From positions 252,300 to 316,299 of the forward strand of contig NZ_JAHEOJ010000025.1 in NCBI RefSeq assembly GCF_018595715.1: DNA of 64,000 bases, given 5' to 3'. Below the pieces are notes generated by a model. It was not told the DNA's origin. It saw nothing but the letters and a program-made list of their open reading frames with translations, and made no database searches. The DNA comes from Glaciecola sp. XM2. GTDB taxonomy: Bacteria > Pseudomonadota > Gammaproteobacteria > Enterobacterales > Alteromonadaceae. Positions 55,008 through 64,000 of this stretch are shown in pieces (the stretch's first letter is position 1; the number at the start of each line of letters is the position of its first letter). A program made the translations under genes and the position numbers.

Positions 55008-57047
55008 ATGTCCATGTATTTTAAAGCGAGTCATCGCTTACCCACTTTTATACTCATGCTGACCATCATCAGTTTTCAAACTGTTGCGCAAGCGCCATCA
55101 AAGCGAGGCATGGTACCTATCGACTATTTTGACTTTGTATTTGTAGGTAGCCCCTCGATATCCCCTGATGGCAGCAAAATCATCTTTGCTAAAACCAGCG
55201 TCAATGATGACGCCAGTGGCCGCCACTCTCACCTTTATCTAATTGAGAGGAATCAGCCGCCTCGTCGATTCACTCAAGGCGACAAAGACCGTTCTGCAAA
55301 ATGGTCGCCGGACGGAAAAAGCATTGCGTTCGTCAGAAGTGTCGACGATACCCCTCAGGTGTTTATCATCCCAGCAAATGGTGGTGAAGCAACTCAGATC
55401 ACTGAGCTTGAAGACTTCATGACAGAGCTCCAATGGCTACCAGATAATCAAGGTCTACTGCTTAGTTTGGAAGGCGAGCAAGTGGAAGGTGAGCAGGCAA
55501 CAGACAAAAGCGACACGACTGACGAGGAAGCTACCCGCGCTGAGCCAGATATTGTGGTTGTGCAGCACGCACGTTACATGGCTAATAGCTTAGGCTTCCT
55601 CAACGATAAACGTATACATTTGCACACATTAGACATACCGAGTAAAACCCTCACGCAAATAACCCGCTCAGAAGATTATAACGTTCGTTCACCACAAGTG
55701 TCACCGGATGGAAAATACGTATTCTATAGCGCGAACAAAACAGGCACAGAATTCAACGGCAGTGCTATTAGCGATATTTATAAAGTAGAGTTAGCCACAA
55801 AAACCACTACGCGAGTCACTGAGCATCCTCACGCTGAATATCAATCGGCTATATCCCATGACGGCAAGCGCATTGCTTATTTGCACAACGAAGCAGAATA
55901 TACTCAAACTGATTTATGGCTGATGGACAGCGACGGCAAAGACGCCAAAAACCTTACTAAAGATTTTGATCGTAATGCCACTCGAGCAGCATGGAGCCCA
56001 AGTAACAAAGCACTTTACTTTATTGCCAGCGACCATGGCGCTGAGCGCATTTTTTCAGTAAATACTGAAGGTGGCACCGTAAACGCTCTGCTGGAAGTGG
56101 ATAAAACCCAAAGTAGTCTTACGCTTTCACCCGCCGGGGACTATGCGGTGTTTGCCATGGAAAGCTCAACTGAGCTTCCCGAACTCTATCGATATGACTT
56201 TGAAACCCAAAACCTGACTCAACTCACCCAGTTTAACCAAGACGTGTTGGCGCGTTTACATTTGTCTGAAGCCAAAAGCGTATGGTTTAAAAACGACAAA
56301 GGCATGAATGTACAAGGGTTCTTACATTTACCTGTTGGCTATGAAAAAGGCGAATCCTACCCCTTGGTGCTGAATATCAAAGGCGGTCCTGGCGGAATGT
56401 GGGGGCACCGCTGGTTTCATGAAAATCAAATGTACGCAGCAAAAGGCTATGGCGTTGCCTATGTGAACTATCGCGGCAGCAGCGGTTATGGATTTGACCA
56501 TGCAAACGCCGTTCGCCTCGATTATGGCGGCGCAGATTATCAAGACAACATGCAGTTTTTAGAGCATGTCATCGCACAGAACGACTGGATTGACGTCGAC
56601 CAGCTATTTATTACCGGAGGAAGCCATGGCGGCTTTTTGAGCAACTGGATCACTACCCAAACATCACAATTTAAAGCAGCCGTTACTCAGCGCAGTGTTA
56701 GCTCATGGATATCTGCGGCCGGCACACAACAATACACCCCCTATCAAATGCGCAGCGAGTTTGGCGGCAGTTTATGGGAAAATTTTGACTACTATTGGGA
56801 CCGCTCACCTTTACAGTTTGCCGATAAAGTTACTACCCCTACCTTAATCATCCACAGCGATGGTGACACCATCACCCCTATTGGTCAGGGGCAAGAATGG
56901 TTTTACGCACTAAAAGCTAACGACGTACCCACCGAAATGGTGATATTCAAAGGCGAAAACCATAACCTTTCACGCACAGGCACACCAACCAACCTCGTGG
57001 AGCGATTAGAGCGGATTTTAGAATGGTTTGAACGTTATTCAAAGTAG
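55008..57047 (+). CDS. Secreted S9 peptidase (prolyl oligopeptidase family)
   Basis: A 679-residue exported peptidase: signal peptide (PTFILMLTIISFQTVAQA), TolB-like propeller (~40-400, repeated SPDG units) and hydrolase domain with S539 in GGSHGGFLSNW, the aspartate in HSDGDTIT and the histidine in KGENHNLSRTG. An acidic low-complexity loop (~160-180) interrupts the propeller. The start is the ATG at 55008 with AAGGG eight bases upstream. It lies 56 bases before the TonB receptor, so the two may work together in peptide use. Confidence 0.92.
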   Translation: MSMYFKASHRLPTFILMLTIISFQTVAQAPSKRGMVPIDYFDFVFVGSPSISPDGSKIIFAKTSVNDDASGRHSHLYLIERNQPPRRFTQGDKDRSAKWSPDGKSIAFVRSVDDTPQVFIIPANGGEATQITELEDFMTELQWLPDNQGLLLSLEGEQVEGEQATDKSDTTDEEATRAEPDIVVVQHARYMANSLGFLNDKRIHLHTLDIPSKTLTQITRSEDYNVRSPQVSPDGKYVFYSANKTGTEFNGSAISDIYKVELATKTTTRVTEHPHAEYQSAISHDGKRIAYLHNEAEYTQTDLWLMDSDGKDAKNLTKDFDRNATRAAWSPSNKALYFIASDHGAERIFSVNTEGGTVNALLEVDKTQSSLTLSPAGDYAVFAMESSTELPELYRYDFETQNLTQLTQFNQDVLARLHLSEAKSVWFKNDKGMNVQGFLHLPVGYEKGESYPLVLNIKGGPGGMWGHRWFHENQMYAAKGYGVAYVNYRGSSGYGFDHANAVRLDYGGADYQDNMQFLEHVIAQNDWIDVDQLFITGGSHGGFLSNWITTQTSQFKAAVTQRSVSSWISAAGTQQYTPYQMRSEFGGSLWENFDYYWDRSPLQFADKVTTPTLIIHSDGDTITPIGQGQEWFYALKANDVPTEMVIFKGENHNLSRTGTPTNLVERLERILEWFERYSK

Positions 57048-57068
57048 CAGTGTGGTGGGTAAATCCCC

Positions 57069-57074
57069 TATAAT
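57069..57074 (+). promoter_or_regulatory. Consensus -10 box before the TonB receptor
   Basis: TATAAT lies 22 bases past the S9 peptidase stop. No good -35 is seen at the usual spacing, so an activator may be needed. Its position excludes TTG 57077 as the start for a transcript begun here. Confidence 0.45.
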
Positions 57075-57103
57075 GCTTGCCTGTGTTACAAGAGGGTAAG
57101 CAT

Positions 57104-59143
57104 ATTAAAGCAACATCGCTAGCGAAATTGATGGCATCTGTATTTTGTTTGGCAGCGGCCTCACCTGCTATATGGGCTATGGCGGACGAAAAAGACAAAA
57201 ATGTTCAGCACAGCGATAAAGCCGAACATAAAGATGAACACGACCATCACGATGAAGAGCACGGGCATGGCGCCGAACGGATTTTAGTACAAGCCACGCG
57301 CTTAGGGCGTATTGTTAACGATGCACCGATTCGGGTGGAGCTAATCAACCGCGAAGAGATCCAAGAGAAGGCGGTGATGCGCCCGGGTAACATCTCAATG
57401 TTAGTTGCAGAAACCGGCGGCGTACGCGTACAAACCACCTCTCCGGCCCTTGGCAGCGCCAATATACGCTTGCAAGGATTATACGGTCGCTACACTCAAC
57501 TTTTAAGCGATGGATTACCGCTCTATGGCAGCCAAGCCCCCTCCATTGGGCTACTGCAAATTCCGCCTACCGACCTTGCCCATGTTGAAATTATAAAGGG
57601 CTCTGCATCGTCTTTGTATGGCGGAGCTGCGCTTGGTGGCGTGATCAATTTGATTTCTCGCCAACCCGGTGACCAATTAGAAGGTGAAGCATTGCTCAAT
57701 CTTACCTCTCGAGACGGACAAGATTTCACAACTTATATCGCTGCGCCATTAGATGATAGATTTAGCGGATCAATTACTGCAGGGGCGCATCATCAAAGTG
57801 AACAAGATTTTGATAATGACGGTTGGATTGATATGGCCGGATATGAGCGTTTAACTGCGCGCCCAAGACTCTTTTTTAATGGTGAAAATGGCGAAACGCT
57901 TTATGCCACTGTGGGCGTTATGAGCGAGCAGCGCACCGGCGGCACTCGCAGCGCACTGACGTTGCCAAGCGGAGCGCCGTTTGCACAAAACCAAGATACA
58001 CAGCGCGTTGACGCAGGGCTCGTATTTAACCGTCCAGTTAAAGATACCTTAAATTTGAACGTACGCGCGTCTGCTATGGTGCAAGACCATGACCACCTAT
58101 TTGGTACCCTTGAAGAAAACGATACCCATGAAAGCTATCTGCTCGAAAGCAGTATTGCCGGCTATTCACAGCAGACTGATTGGGTTGTAGGCCTTGCTTT
58201 TCAGTCAGACACCTACGATTCAGATACCTTCCCCGCATTTAACTATCAATATGATGTGCCGGGCATATTTTCGCAGGTAGACTACACCATCAACGATACT
58301 CTACTGACATCAGTAAGTGCTCGTTTAGATGATCACAGCGAATATGGTACACAATTTAACCCGCGAGTCTCGTTACTGTACCGGCCAGGAGAATGGACCG
58401 TGAGAGGCTCGTATGGCCGCGGCTATTTTGCTTCAAGTCCTTTTGTTGAAGAAATTGAAGAGGCCGGGCTCTCGCGTCTTGCGCCCTTACAAAACTTACA
58501 AGAAGAACGCGCACAAACCGCCTCCATCGACATTGGGTACTCATCTGACAGCATTCAAACCAGTTTGACTTTGTTTGGCTCAAACGTAGATGGCGTAACC
58601 GAGCTTACGCCCTTTTCATCTTTGAACAACGGCGTATTAGATCGCGTGCGCTTAGTCAACGCCCTAGAAGAAACCCGCATTCGCGGCTCTGAATTGCTCA
58701 TGCGGTATTATTGGAATGACTTTAAGTTCACCGGCAGCTATTTGTACATCGATTCGAGTCAACAAAGCGTGAATGATATTGTGCGCAGTGAGATTGCGCT
58801 CACACCTCGTCATTCTGCAGGTTTTGTTGCTATGTGGGAGCAGCACGGCAATGGCAGAGTGGGCTTTGAAGCTTATTACACCGGCACTCAGCAGCTTGAA
58901 AACAATCCCTACCGCGATAGGAGCGACGCCTATTGGCATCTTGGGCTAATGGCTGAAATCACGCTTGGCAAAATCAGTTATTTCATTAACTTTGAGAACC
59001 TACTGGATATTCGCCAAACCAAAGAGGATTCATTGCTACTGCCCGCGCGCGGTCCAAGCGGGCGCTGGACTACCGACATTTGGTCTCGTAACGATGGCTT
59101 TATTGTGAATGCTGGCATACGAGTGCAATTCGACGGCCATTAA
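57104..59143 (+). CDS. TonB-dependent outer-membrane receptor with histidine-rich N-terminus
   Basis: A ~679-residue outer-membrane receptor: signal peptide, a histidine/aspartate-rich stretch (~residues 35-57, HKDEHDHHDEEHGHG), a plug domain (RPGNISMLVAETGGVRVQ, IKGSASSLYGGAALGGVINLISR) and a beta barrel ending in VRVQF-type aromatic. No ATG gives a basic signal-peptide start. An ATT at 57104 does (IKATSLAKLMASVFCLAAASP), with AGAGGG seven bases upstream; GTG at 57083 is the alternative. The histidine stretch suggests a metal such as zinc as cargo, by analogy to ZnuD-type receptors; that is inference. Confidence 0.85.
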   Translation: MKATSLAKLMASVFCLAAASPAIWAMADEKDKNVQHSDKAEHKDEHDHHDEEHGHGAERILVQATRLGRIVNDAPIRVELINREEIQEKAVMRPGNISMLVAETGGVRVQTTSPALGSANIRLQGLYGRYTQLLSDGLPLYGSQAPSIGLLQIPPTDLAHVEIIKGSASSLYGGAALGGVINLISRQPGDQLEGEALLNLTSRDGQDFTTYIAAPLDDRFSGSITAGAHHQSEQDFDNDGWIDMAGYERLTARPRLFFNGENGETLYATVGVMSEQRTGGTRSALTLPSGAPFAQNQDTQRVDAGLVFNRPVKDTLNLNVRASAMVQDHDHLFGTLEENDTHESYLLESSIAGYSQQTDWVVGLAFQSDTYDSDTFPAFNYQYDVPGIFSQVDYTINDTLLTSVSARLDDHSEYGTQFNPRVSLLYRPGEWTVRGSYGRGYFASSPFVEEIEEAGLSRLAPLQNLQEERAQTASIDIGYSSDSIQTSLTLFGSNVDGVTELTPFSSLNNGVLDRVRLVNALEETRIRGSELLMRYYWNDFKFTGSYLYIDSSQQSVNDIVRSEIALTPRHSAGFVAMWEQHGNGRVGFEAYYTGTQQLENNPYRDRSDAYWHLGLMAEITLGKISYFINFENLLDIRQTKEDSLLLPARGPSGRWTTDIWSRNDGFIVNAGIRVQFDGH

Positions 59144-59166
59144 GCGCCACCCGTCAAAAACTGAAT

Positions 59167-59195
59167 AGGCTTACTCTTGTTTATAGGGTAAGCCT
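59167..59195. terminator. Hairpin between TonB receptor and Na/Pi gene
   Basis: AGGCTTAC and GTAAGCCT pair over 8 bases. The stem covers the stop codon of the convergent Na/Pi gene. Confidence 0.4.
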
Positions 59196-60760
59196 GCAAA
59201 GTTGCTCAGCTTATCCTTCAAGCGTTGAGAGAAACTTACAAAGCTGATCATAGCGCCAACGTCTTCTCGGCTTTTATCTGCTAGCATCAGCAACAGCGCT
59301 TTACTGAAGCGATTGATCTCTTGCTGCAAGGCCTTCTCTTTGTTTTTAAGGGTTACCGAAACGCCATCTTGCTGTTGCGCGCTATCGGCCAAAATCTGCT
59401 CAAAAACCTCTAAAGTGTGAATCGCTAACCCTCTGATTAAAATAACTAAATCACTATTTAACTCAATATATCTTTCATTGATAACGCGCTTCGCTTGGAA
59501 CAAATCTTTAATTGAATCGTGGATTTGAAATAGATAGTCAAAGCGATTAATCAGTGCGACTAGCTCCTTTGAGTCCGCTTCTTTATTAATAATATTCACT
59601 TCGCTAGCAAAGTAATGTAAATATTGACCCTTAAGAAACTCCACATAGGCGATACGCTTTTCTGCTGCCTCAAAAATCCCCTTATAGTTTGTCTCTACAC
59701 TAAGCGTCACGGCATTGTAGTTTTCTTTGATAAATCCAAATAGCGCAACACTGTTGGCATCTAGCTGCGGCTTTACTGTCGTAATATCATCATCGTCATT
59801 AGATACAGGTAAATCAATACGCTCAAAATCCATTTTCCCTTCACCAAACAACTTATCGACAAAGCGCACAAAGGGGTTGATTAGGGCGGTAAAGAGCAAA
59901 CTCGCGCCAACATTGAAGATAAGGTGAATGTTGGCTAATGCGATAGCCGGATAGTCGTCAAATTCACTTAGTCTATGTCCAAAAATGAACAGCAATGGCA
60001 AAAATATTAGCACCCCTAGGGTGTTAAATAGAAAATGGCTAAAAGCGGCTTTTTTTGCCGCAACATCCATGTTTATCACCGCCAAAAACGCCGTGCTCGT
60101 GGTGCCAATGTTAGCCCCTAAAATTAACGGCACTGCATTTTCAAGACCCAATATGCCCTGCTGAGTAAATATGATGGCCAAGCCCGTGGTGACAGAGCTC
60201 GATTGGACTAAGGCGGTGAATATACACCCTAATAAAATCGCATATAACGGATTTTGTGGTTCGGTTAGAATATCTACCAATACCTGATTACTTTGCAATG
60301 GCTCTAGGGTGGTTGAAATAAGGTTTAAGCTAAAAAATACAAAGCCAAAATAAAACACAGCCTTGCCAAAAATGGACGCTTTGTTGCGCATTAAGGTCAT
60401 TACAAAACCGATAATAATAAATATAGGTGCGTAATGAGTTAGCTTAAAGGCAACCAGTTGCGCGGTAATGGTAGTCCCGATATTACTTCCAAAAATAATA
60501 CCCACACTGTTTTTAAACGACAAAACACCGGCATTAACCAAACTAATTGCGATGACTGAGGTTGCCGAACTCGACTGAATGAACATGGTAACAACCGCAC
60601 CAATGAGCACGCCAAATATTGGCCAGTTAGTCGCCGAGCTCAGAAAATGCCGAAAACGCTCACCGGAGAGTCTTTCGATTTCTTTTGAAAAGTTATCTAG
60701 GCCAAATACAAACAGAATAATAGCCGTGACACCGGTCATAATCAGTTGTAATAGTTCCAA
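59171..60760 (-). CDS. Na/Pi cotransporter with PhoU-like C-terminus
   Basis: A 529-residue inner-membrane transporter (PF02690 repeated). The two repeats carry MFIQSSSATSVIAISLV with GSNIGTTITAQL, and ALVQSSSVTTGLAI with GANIGTTSTAFL, the paired QSSS motifs of sodium-phosphate cotransport. The last ~200 residues are helical and PhoU-like (LNSDLVILIRGLAIHTLEVFEQIL). It starts with TTG at 60760, supported by GAGGAG five bases upstream. Expected role: phosphate movement coupled to sodium, direction unclear. Confidence 0.9.
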   Translation of the reverse strand: MELLQLIMTGVTAIILFVFGLDNFSKEIERLSGERFRHFLSSATNWPIFGVLIGAVVTMFIQSSSATSVIAISLVNAGVLSFKNSVGIIFGSNIGTTITAQLVAFKLTHYAPIFIIIGFVMTLMRNKASIFGKAVFYFGFVFFSLNLISTTLEPLQSNQVLVDILTEPQNPLYAILLGCIFTALVQSSSVTTGLAIIFTQQGILGLENAVPLILGANIGTTSTAFLAVINMDVAAKKAAFSHFLFNTLGVLIFLPLLFIFGHRLSEFDDYPAIALANIHLIFNVGASLLFTALINPFVRFVDKLFGEGKMDFERIDLPVSNDDDDITTVKPQLDANSVALFGFIKENYNAVTLSVETNYKGIFEAAEKRIAYVEFLKGQYLHYFASEVNIINKEADSKELVALINRFDYLFQIHDSIKDLFQAKRVINERYIELNSDLVILIRGLAIHTLEVFEQILADSAQQQDGVSVTLKNKEKALQQEINRFSKALLLMLADKSREDVGAMISFVSFSQRLKDKLSNFAGLPYKQE

Positions 60761-61057
60761 GGGAGCTCCTCATATTCAAAGCGCGTTTATAGTGTCGTTA
60801 TACCCGCAAAATACTCGTATCAATGTCTTGCAGCCACCACAAAACACTGTTTTTATTATATAAATATAGCAGATATGATGTTTTTAACCTTAGGTTCTTA
60901 GTCGCATATCCACCGCCTAGGGGAGAAGCGTCACCGGGAGAGCAAAGAAAAATCTGCTGTTAAGACATAAAGGCTTGCGGCAATATACTGGGCACTTGGC
61001 GATGTTTACGCTATTGAGGTCTGTGCACCACATAAAATAGCAAAGGATTGAAAGGCG

Positions 61058-61744
61058 ATGACCCATATTCTCTCAAGCATATCGCGTATAAAAAAATACC
61101 TAGCGATAGTTGTCATGCTCGCATTACTCAGTTCATGCAAAATGACACCTTCACATGAAACGAGTATTCCCTACGATCTTATCAACACGCGGCTAATTTT
61201 TTGGAGCGAGCAACGTCAGTCCGACCTTGCCTCTCTCACCCATACCATTCGACTGTCTCGAGATGAATCATTTAGTCTATACCTGCAAAAAAATGATGGG
61301 GAGCGTATTAATATAGTGGTCTCTGATGGTCCCTCTGCCCTAGGCATTATACTTCCTAAAATGGACGTAGAAGAGGCAAAAGCGTGGCAGCTCAAAGTGA
61401 CACAACCACAATGGATGGTGCGGGTGTACCCTAATCTGTCAATTGAGCTACCTAGCACACAAGTGCGCTATCAAAGACTATTTGGGGTACTTAAAGATAT
61501 AAACGAAATCACGCAACGCACAAGCCCTTTTCCTGATTGGTACACACAAGACATCAACCAACTGTGGATATCTTTTTCACACAAGGCATTTGTCTCCTAC
61601 GCATATCAGCAGCGCCAACACGTTCATCACACCGACGACGGTAAGCTCATCAGGCTGACTTATGACCCAGCACTATTTGAAGAAAACGGGCTGCTTACCT
61701 TTTCTTCCATGCCCGACAGCATTATTGGGATGCGCGGTTATTAA
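61058..61744 (+). CDS. Lipoprotein of unknown function
   Basis: A 228-residue lipoprotein with lipobox LLSSC (Cys27) after a basic, hydrophobic leader (KKYLAIVVMLALLSSC). The mature part is mixed alpha/beta, with a DUF2931-like layout: RLIFWSEQRQSDLASLTHTI near the start and tryptophans (KAWQLKVTQPQW, DWYTQDINQLWISF). DUF2931 membership is a guess. It is convergent with the endonuclease-fold gene, only 6 bases apart. Confidence 0.6.
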   Translation: MTHILSSISRIKKYLAIVVMLALLSSCKMTPSHETSIPYDLINTRLIFWSEQRQSDLASLTHTIRLSRDESFSLYLQKNDGERINIVVSDGPSALGIILPKMDVEEAKAWQLKVTQPQWMVRVYPNLSIELPSTQVRYQRLFGVLKDINEITQRTSPFPDWYTQDINQLWISFSHKAFVSYAYQQRQHVHHTDDGKLIRLTYDPALFEENGLLTFSSMPDSIIGMRGY

Positions 61745-61750
61745 GATTAT

Positions 61751-62968
61751 CTATTGCCCAAAGCTTACATCTACCCATACTAACTTATGATCTGAAGAAC
61801 TCTGTCGGTCTTGAATCAGCCGATATAACGGGTCGTCTGGTTTTGGCCAAAATACACCGCTGTCGGTAACCTTCAAGCTACTCGAGGGCAATACATAATC
61901 GGCGCGCATTCGCCATGATGCCGTATGTTCAGCTGCGAAAGGGTTGCTGGGTGTATGCAACACGGCCGCTTCGCTGGTAGGTGGCAGGTCGTCTTGAACG
62001 CGCGGGTGGGCAATCAAATCGGCAATGCCTTTTCTGATAGCGCTGCCCTCATCGGGCGAAGCATTTAGGTCGCCAGCAATAATAAAATAGTCACCCTGTA
62101 AACCGCCCTTTTGACCTTTATCATCATAAATGTAGGCAGATTGCTGTACCCCTGAAATGTAGTCGGTCCAAAAGCGGATTTCATCGTGATTACGCTTACC
62201 GTTTCTATCTTCAAAACCGTCAAACACCGGCGGTGTTGGGTGACTGACCAAAATATTTAGCTGACGCCCATTCACCATTACCGGCACATCCCAATGAGAC
62301 TTGCTCGACAACCTAAAAGCAGCTTGAGCTTGTTCACTATAAAAATGCGTGCCGTCTTCGTTTTTAACATCACCGAGCATGCTGTTGGGCATATCTTTCC
62401 ACAAAAAGGTTTGGAAGGTACGAATTTGCTCTTCTTCAATAGGAAATTGACTCAATATCGCCATGCCATAGTGCCCGGGAAACAAACCGTAACCAAAAGC
62501 GTCGGCTTTATACCCTGATGCTACGCCGTCACCATCTAAATCAAAGCCCGAATCGACCCCAGTATTTACCGGCGCAGAAAACACATAAGGATAGTTAATA
62601 GGCGCATTACCTTGCTGAGATAACTCAAGGTAGTGTTTTAAAAAAGCAGCGATATCTTTGCTTGCTTGCGCAGAATAATCAAATTCGTTGAGAATAATCA
62701 CGTGCGGACGCACAAGCTGAATGATTTCGGCAATATTTTGTATTTGCGGATGCGTGCCGTCGCGCAGGTTATACGAAAGCTCTCCCCCCGTAATACTAGC
62801 CTCATCAGCATTGTAGTTATTCGCCTCCATACTCGCATTAAAGATGGCAACTCGAATCGGCATATCTTGTGTCTCTGCAAAAGTAGTGAGTGGAGTAAGA
62901 AGTAACGCCAAGGCGCCAAACATAAAAATGAAAACACTGAACAACGGAAATGACGATTTGGTGATCAT
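61751..62968 (-). CDS. Exported endonuclease/exonuclease/phosphatase-fold protein
   Basis: A 405-residue exported protein of the EEP superfamily. After a signal peptide (SVFIFMFGALALLLTPLTTFAET) come RVAIFNASMEANNY, the metal-binding HVIILNEFDY, LVSHPTPPVFDG, IIAGDLNASPDEG and a terminal SSDHKLVWVD, which together form the DNase I-like active site. The substrate may be nucleic acid or phosphoester; exported members can release phosphate. The start is the ATG at 62968 (AAAAGG upstream). Not linked to the Na/Pi gene by operon, but phosphate supply is a plausible common theme. Confidence 0.88.
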   Translation of the reverse strand: MITKSSFPLFSVFIFMFGALALLLTPLTTFAETQDMPIRVAIFNASMEANNYNADEASITGGELSYNLRDGTHPQIQNIAEIIQLVRPHVIILNEFDYSAQASKDIAAFLKHYLELSQQGNAPINYPYVFSAPVNTGVDSGFDLDGDGVASGYKADAFGYGLFPGHYGMAILSQFPIEEEQIRTFQTFLWKDMPNSMLGDVKNEDGTHFYSEQAQAAFRLSSKSHWDVPVMVNGRQLNILVSHPTPPVFDGFEDRNGKRNHDEIRFWTDYISGVQQSAYIYDDKGQKGGLQGDYFIIAGDLNASPDEGSAIRKGIADLIAHPRVQDDLPPTSEAAVLHTPSNPFAAEHTASWRMRADYVLPSSSLKVTDSGVFWPKPDDPLYRLIQDRQSSSDHKLVWVDVSFGQ

Positions 62969-63164
62969 AGCTAGCCTTTTAATCAGGAACAAAACAATGC
63001 GCTTTTTTAGCCGCGTTAATCGACACAAAATTATATCTAATTGCTTTGATAGATGCTCTTTAATTTGCTAAATATCGTTAAAAGACATGCTCTATTCATA
63101 GCGCTAACTGTCGTGCATACTAGGTTAAATCATGACGACGCGCATTTTTTACGTAGGTGAAACA

Positions 63165-63464
63165 ATGGACCAATCAGCATATATAACATACTGCCACAGT
63201 GAGCTTAAAAAGGTTTTCACGGCTATACAAAATGGCAAACCTGATATTAGTTTGAAGCATCGTACCGAAGGTTTGATAAGAGCGGGGGAAGTCTTAGCTT
63301 TATTTAACCGCAAGGAAGCTAAGGAATTAGTCGAGCGTGCTCATTATGAAGTTTTTGGTGAATCTATTGCCGGCAGAGGGGCGCGCAAAAAGTCTCTTAG
63401 TGAGCTCAAAGCACTATCACCAGATGAGTATTTTGAAATTCCGGCGATTGAGCGACGGAACTAA
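63165..63464 (+). CDS. Small hypothetical helical protein
   Basis: A 99-residue soluble, mostly helical protein (HSELKKVFTAIQNGKPDISLKHR, NRKEAKELVERAHYEVFG). I do not recognise it. The ATG at 63165 has AGGTG six bases upstream; an ATG at 63132 would add 11 residues. The basic loop GRGARKKS and the C-terminal EIPAIERRN are notable. It precedes the Nudix gene by 109 bases in the same direction. Confidence 0.6.
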   Translation: MDQSAYITYCHSELKKVFTAIQNGKPDISLKHRTEGLIRAGEVLALFNRKEAKELVERAHYEVFGESIAGRGARKKSLSELKALSPDEYFEIPAIERRN

Positions 63465-63573
63465 ATGTGAAGCAAGCTAATGCTCCTAAATATCTCTCCA
63501 AATCAAAAGATTGGTCTTGTCATTAAAATCGGTTAACCTGGTAATATAGTCACTTAAGGATGAGAATTCAGTA

Positions 63574-64000
63574 ATGACTCGGGTAATTGATGTCGCCGCT
63601 GGAATAATTGTAAAAGACCGCAGGATATTAGCCGCTAGAAGAAAGGCGGGACTTCATCTCGAGGGATATTGGGAATTTCCTGGCGGTAAACTTGAGCCTA
63701 ATGAAAGTGCCGAAGACTGCTTGCTGAGAGAGCTTAAAGAAGAATTCAATGTTGATGCAGCCATCACATCTTACGTAGGTGAAAACATTCATCGCTATGG
63801 TGAAAAAACTATTCGTCTTATTGCTTATCAAGTAGAGCATATCGCAGGCGAGTTTTTACTCACCGATCACGACAAAATCGAATGGGTTACTGTCGACCAA
63901 CTCACAGACTTCAACTGGGCGCCTGCAGACATACCTCTGATTAACGCATTTAAAAACGCGCTTAGCATATCGAATTTTTATCACAGCAATGCGAACGATT
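63574..64000 (+). CDS. Nudix hydrolase, MutT-like (3' end outside window)
   Basis: The open frame from ATG 63574 runs to the window edge without a stop (142 codons). It contains a Nudix box starting at GGKLEPNESAED and ending in RELKEEFNV, which follows GX5EX7REUXEEXGU with asparagine at the last glycine. WEFPGGK and the opening VAAGIIVKDRRILAARR are typical of MutT-type 8-oxo-dGTP or CTP pyrophosphohydrolases. AAGGATGAG lies upstream. At ~142 residues most of the protein is present. Confidence 0.88.
   Translation, partial: MTRVIDVAAGIIVKDRRILAARRKAGLHLEGYWEFPGGKLEPNESAEDCLLRELKEEFNVDAAITSYVGENIHRYGEKTIRLIAYQVEHIAGEFLLTDHDKIEWVTVDQLTDFNWAPADIPLINAFKNALSISNFYHSNAND

Noticed and set aside
1-64000. 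Mobile elements, prophage or CRISPR
   Set aside because: No transposase, integrase, phage gene, or regularly spaced direct repeats were found.

Overview
The window looks like a contiguous chromosomal segment of a marine gammaproteobacterium, most likely of the order Alteromonadales. That placement is inferred from gene content: a RoxA-type L16 oxygenase, FadH, HtpX, an HdfR-like LysR regulator, a PEP-CTERM protein, a TonB receptor and many secreted S9/S41 peptidases. I see no rRNA, tRNA, insertion sequence, integrase, phage gene or CRISPR array. Gene order is dense, with many convergent pairs separated by one hairpin. The sequence opens inside an S-formylglutathione hydrolase and ends inside a Nudix hydrolase.

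Layout: 1-9.1 kb holds housekeeping and accessory metabolism (cold-shock protein with a long leader, iron alcohol dehydrogenase plus thioesterase, CBS protein, AsmA-like protein, O-acetylhomoserine sulfhydrylase, crotonase, alpha/beta hydrolase). 9.2-23.4 kb holds HtpX, a tricorn-like protease, an AraC regulator divergent from a YHS protein, a TPR protein, RoxA, a SYLF lipoprotein and two secreted S9 peptidases. 23.5-29.1 kb holds a Frag1/DRAM-like membrane protein, a YkgJ cysteine-cluster protein and the Anbu locus: the proteasome-like Anbu protein faces an operon of circularly permuted ATP-grasp, alpha-E protein and zinc-ribbon metallopeptidase. 29.3-39.9 kb holds a DUF305/beta-propeller fusion, two LysR regulators, a membrane protein coupled to nagA, and fadH. 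40-49.4 kb holds a GGDEF/EAL protein, an ECF sigma factor/Ser-Thr kinase/PP2C operon, and a purine permease divergent from an exported nucleosidase. 49.5-64 kb holds a 1416-residue PAS/coiled-coil protein ending in a histidine-less HPt-like domain, a PEP-CTERM protein, an S9 peptidase next to a histidine-rich TonB receptor, a Na/Pi cotransporter, a lipoprotein, an exported endonuclease/phosphatase-fold protein, a small hypothetical protein and the Nudix gene.

Four sets of genes probably act together. The Anbu, ATP-grasp, alpha-E and metallopeptidase genes look like a peptide-forming and peptide-cleaving system. The ECF sigma factor, kinase and phosphatase look like a phosphorylation-controlled transcription switch. 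The exported nucleosidase and NCS2 permease look like purine scavenging. The S9 peptidase and TonB receptor look like a nutrient or metal uptake pair. The most unusual single gene is the PAS/coiled-coil protein: it has sensor architecture but no histidine-kinase core, and a lysine sits where its HPt-like domain should carry the phosphorylated histidine.

All assignments come from reading motifs and sequence by eye; no database search was run.
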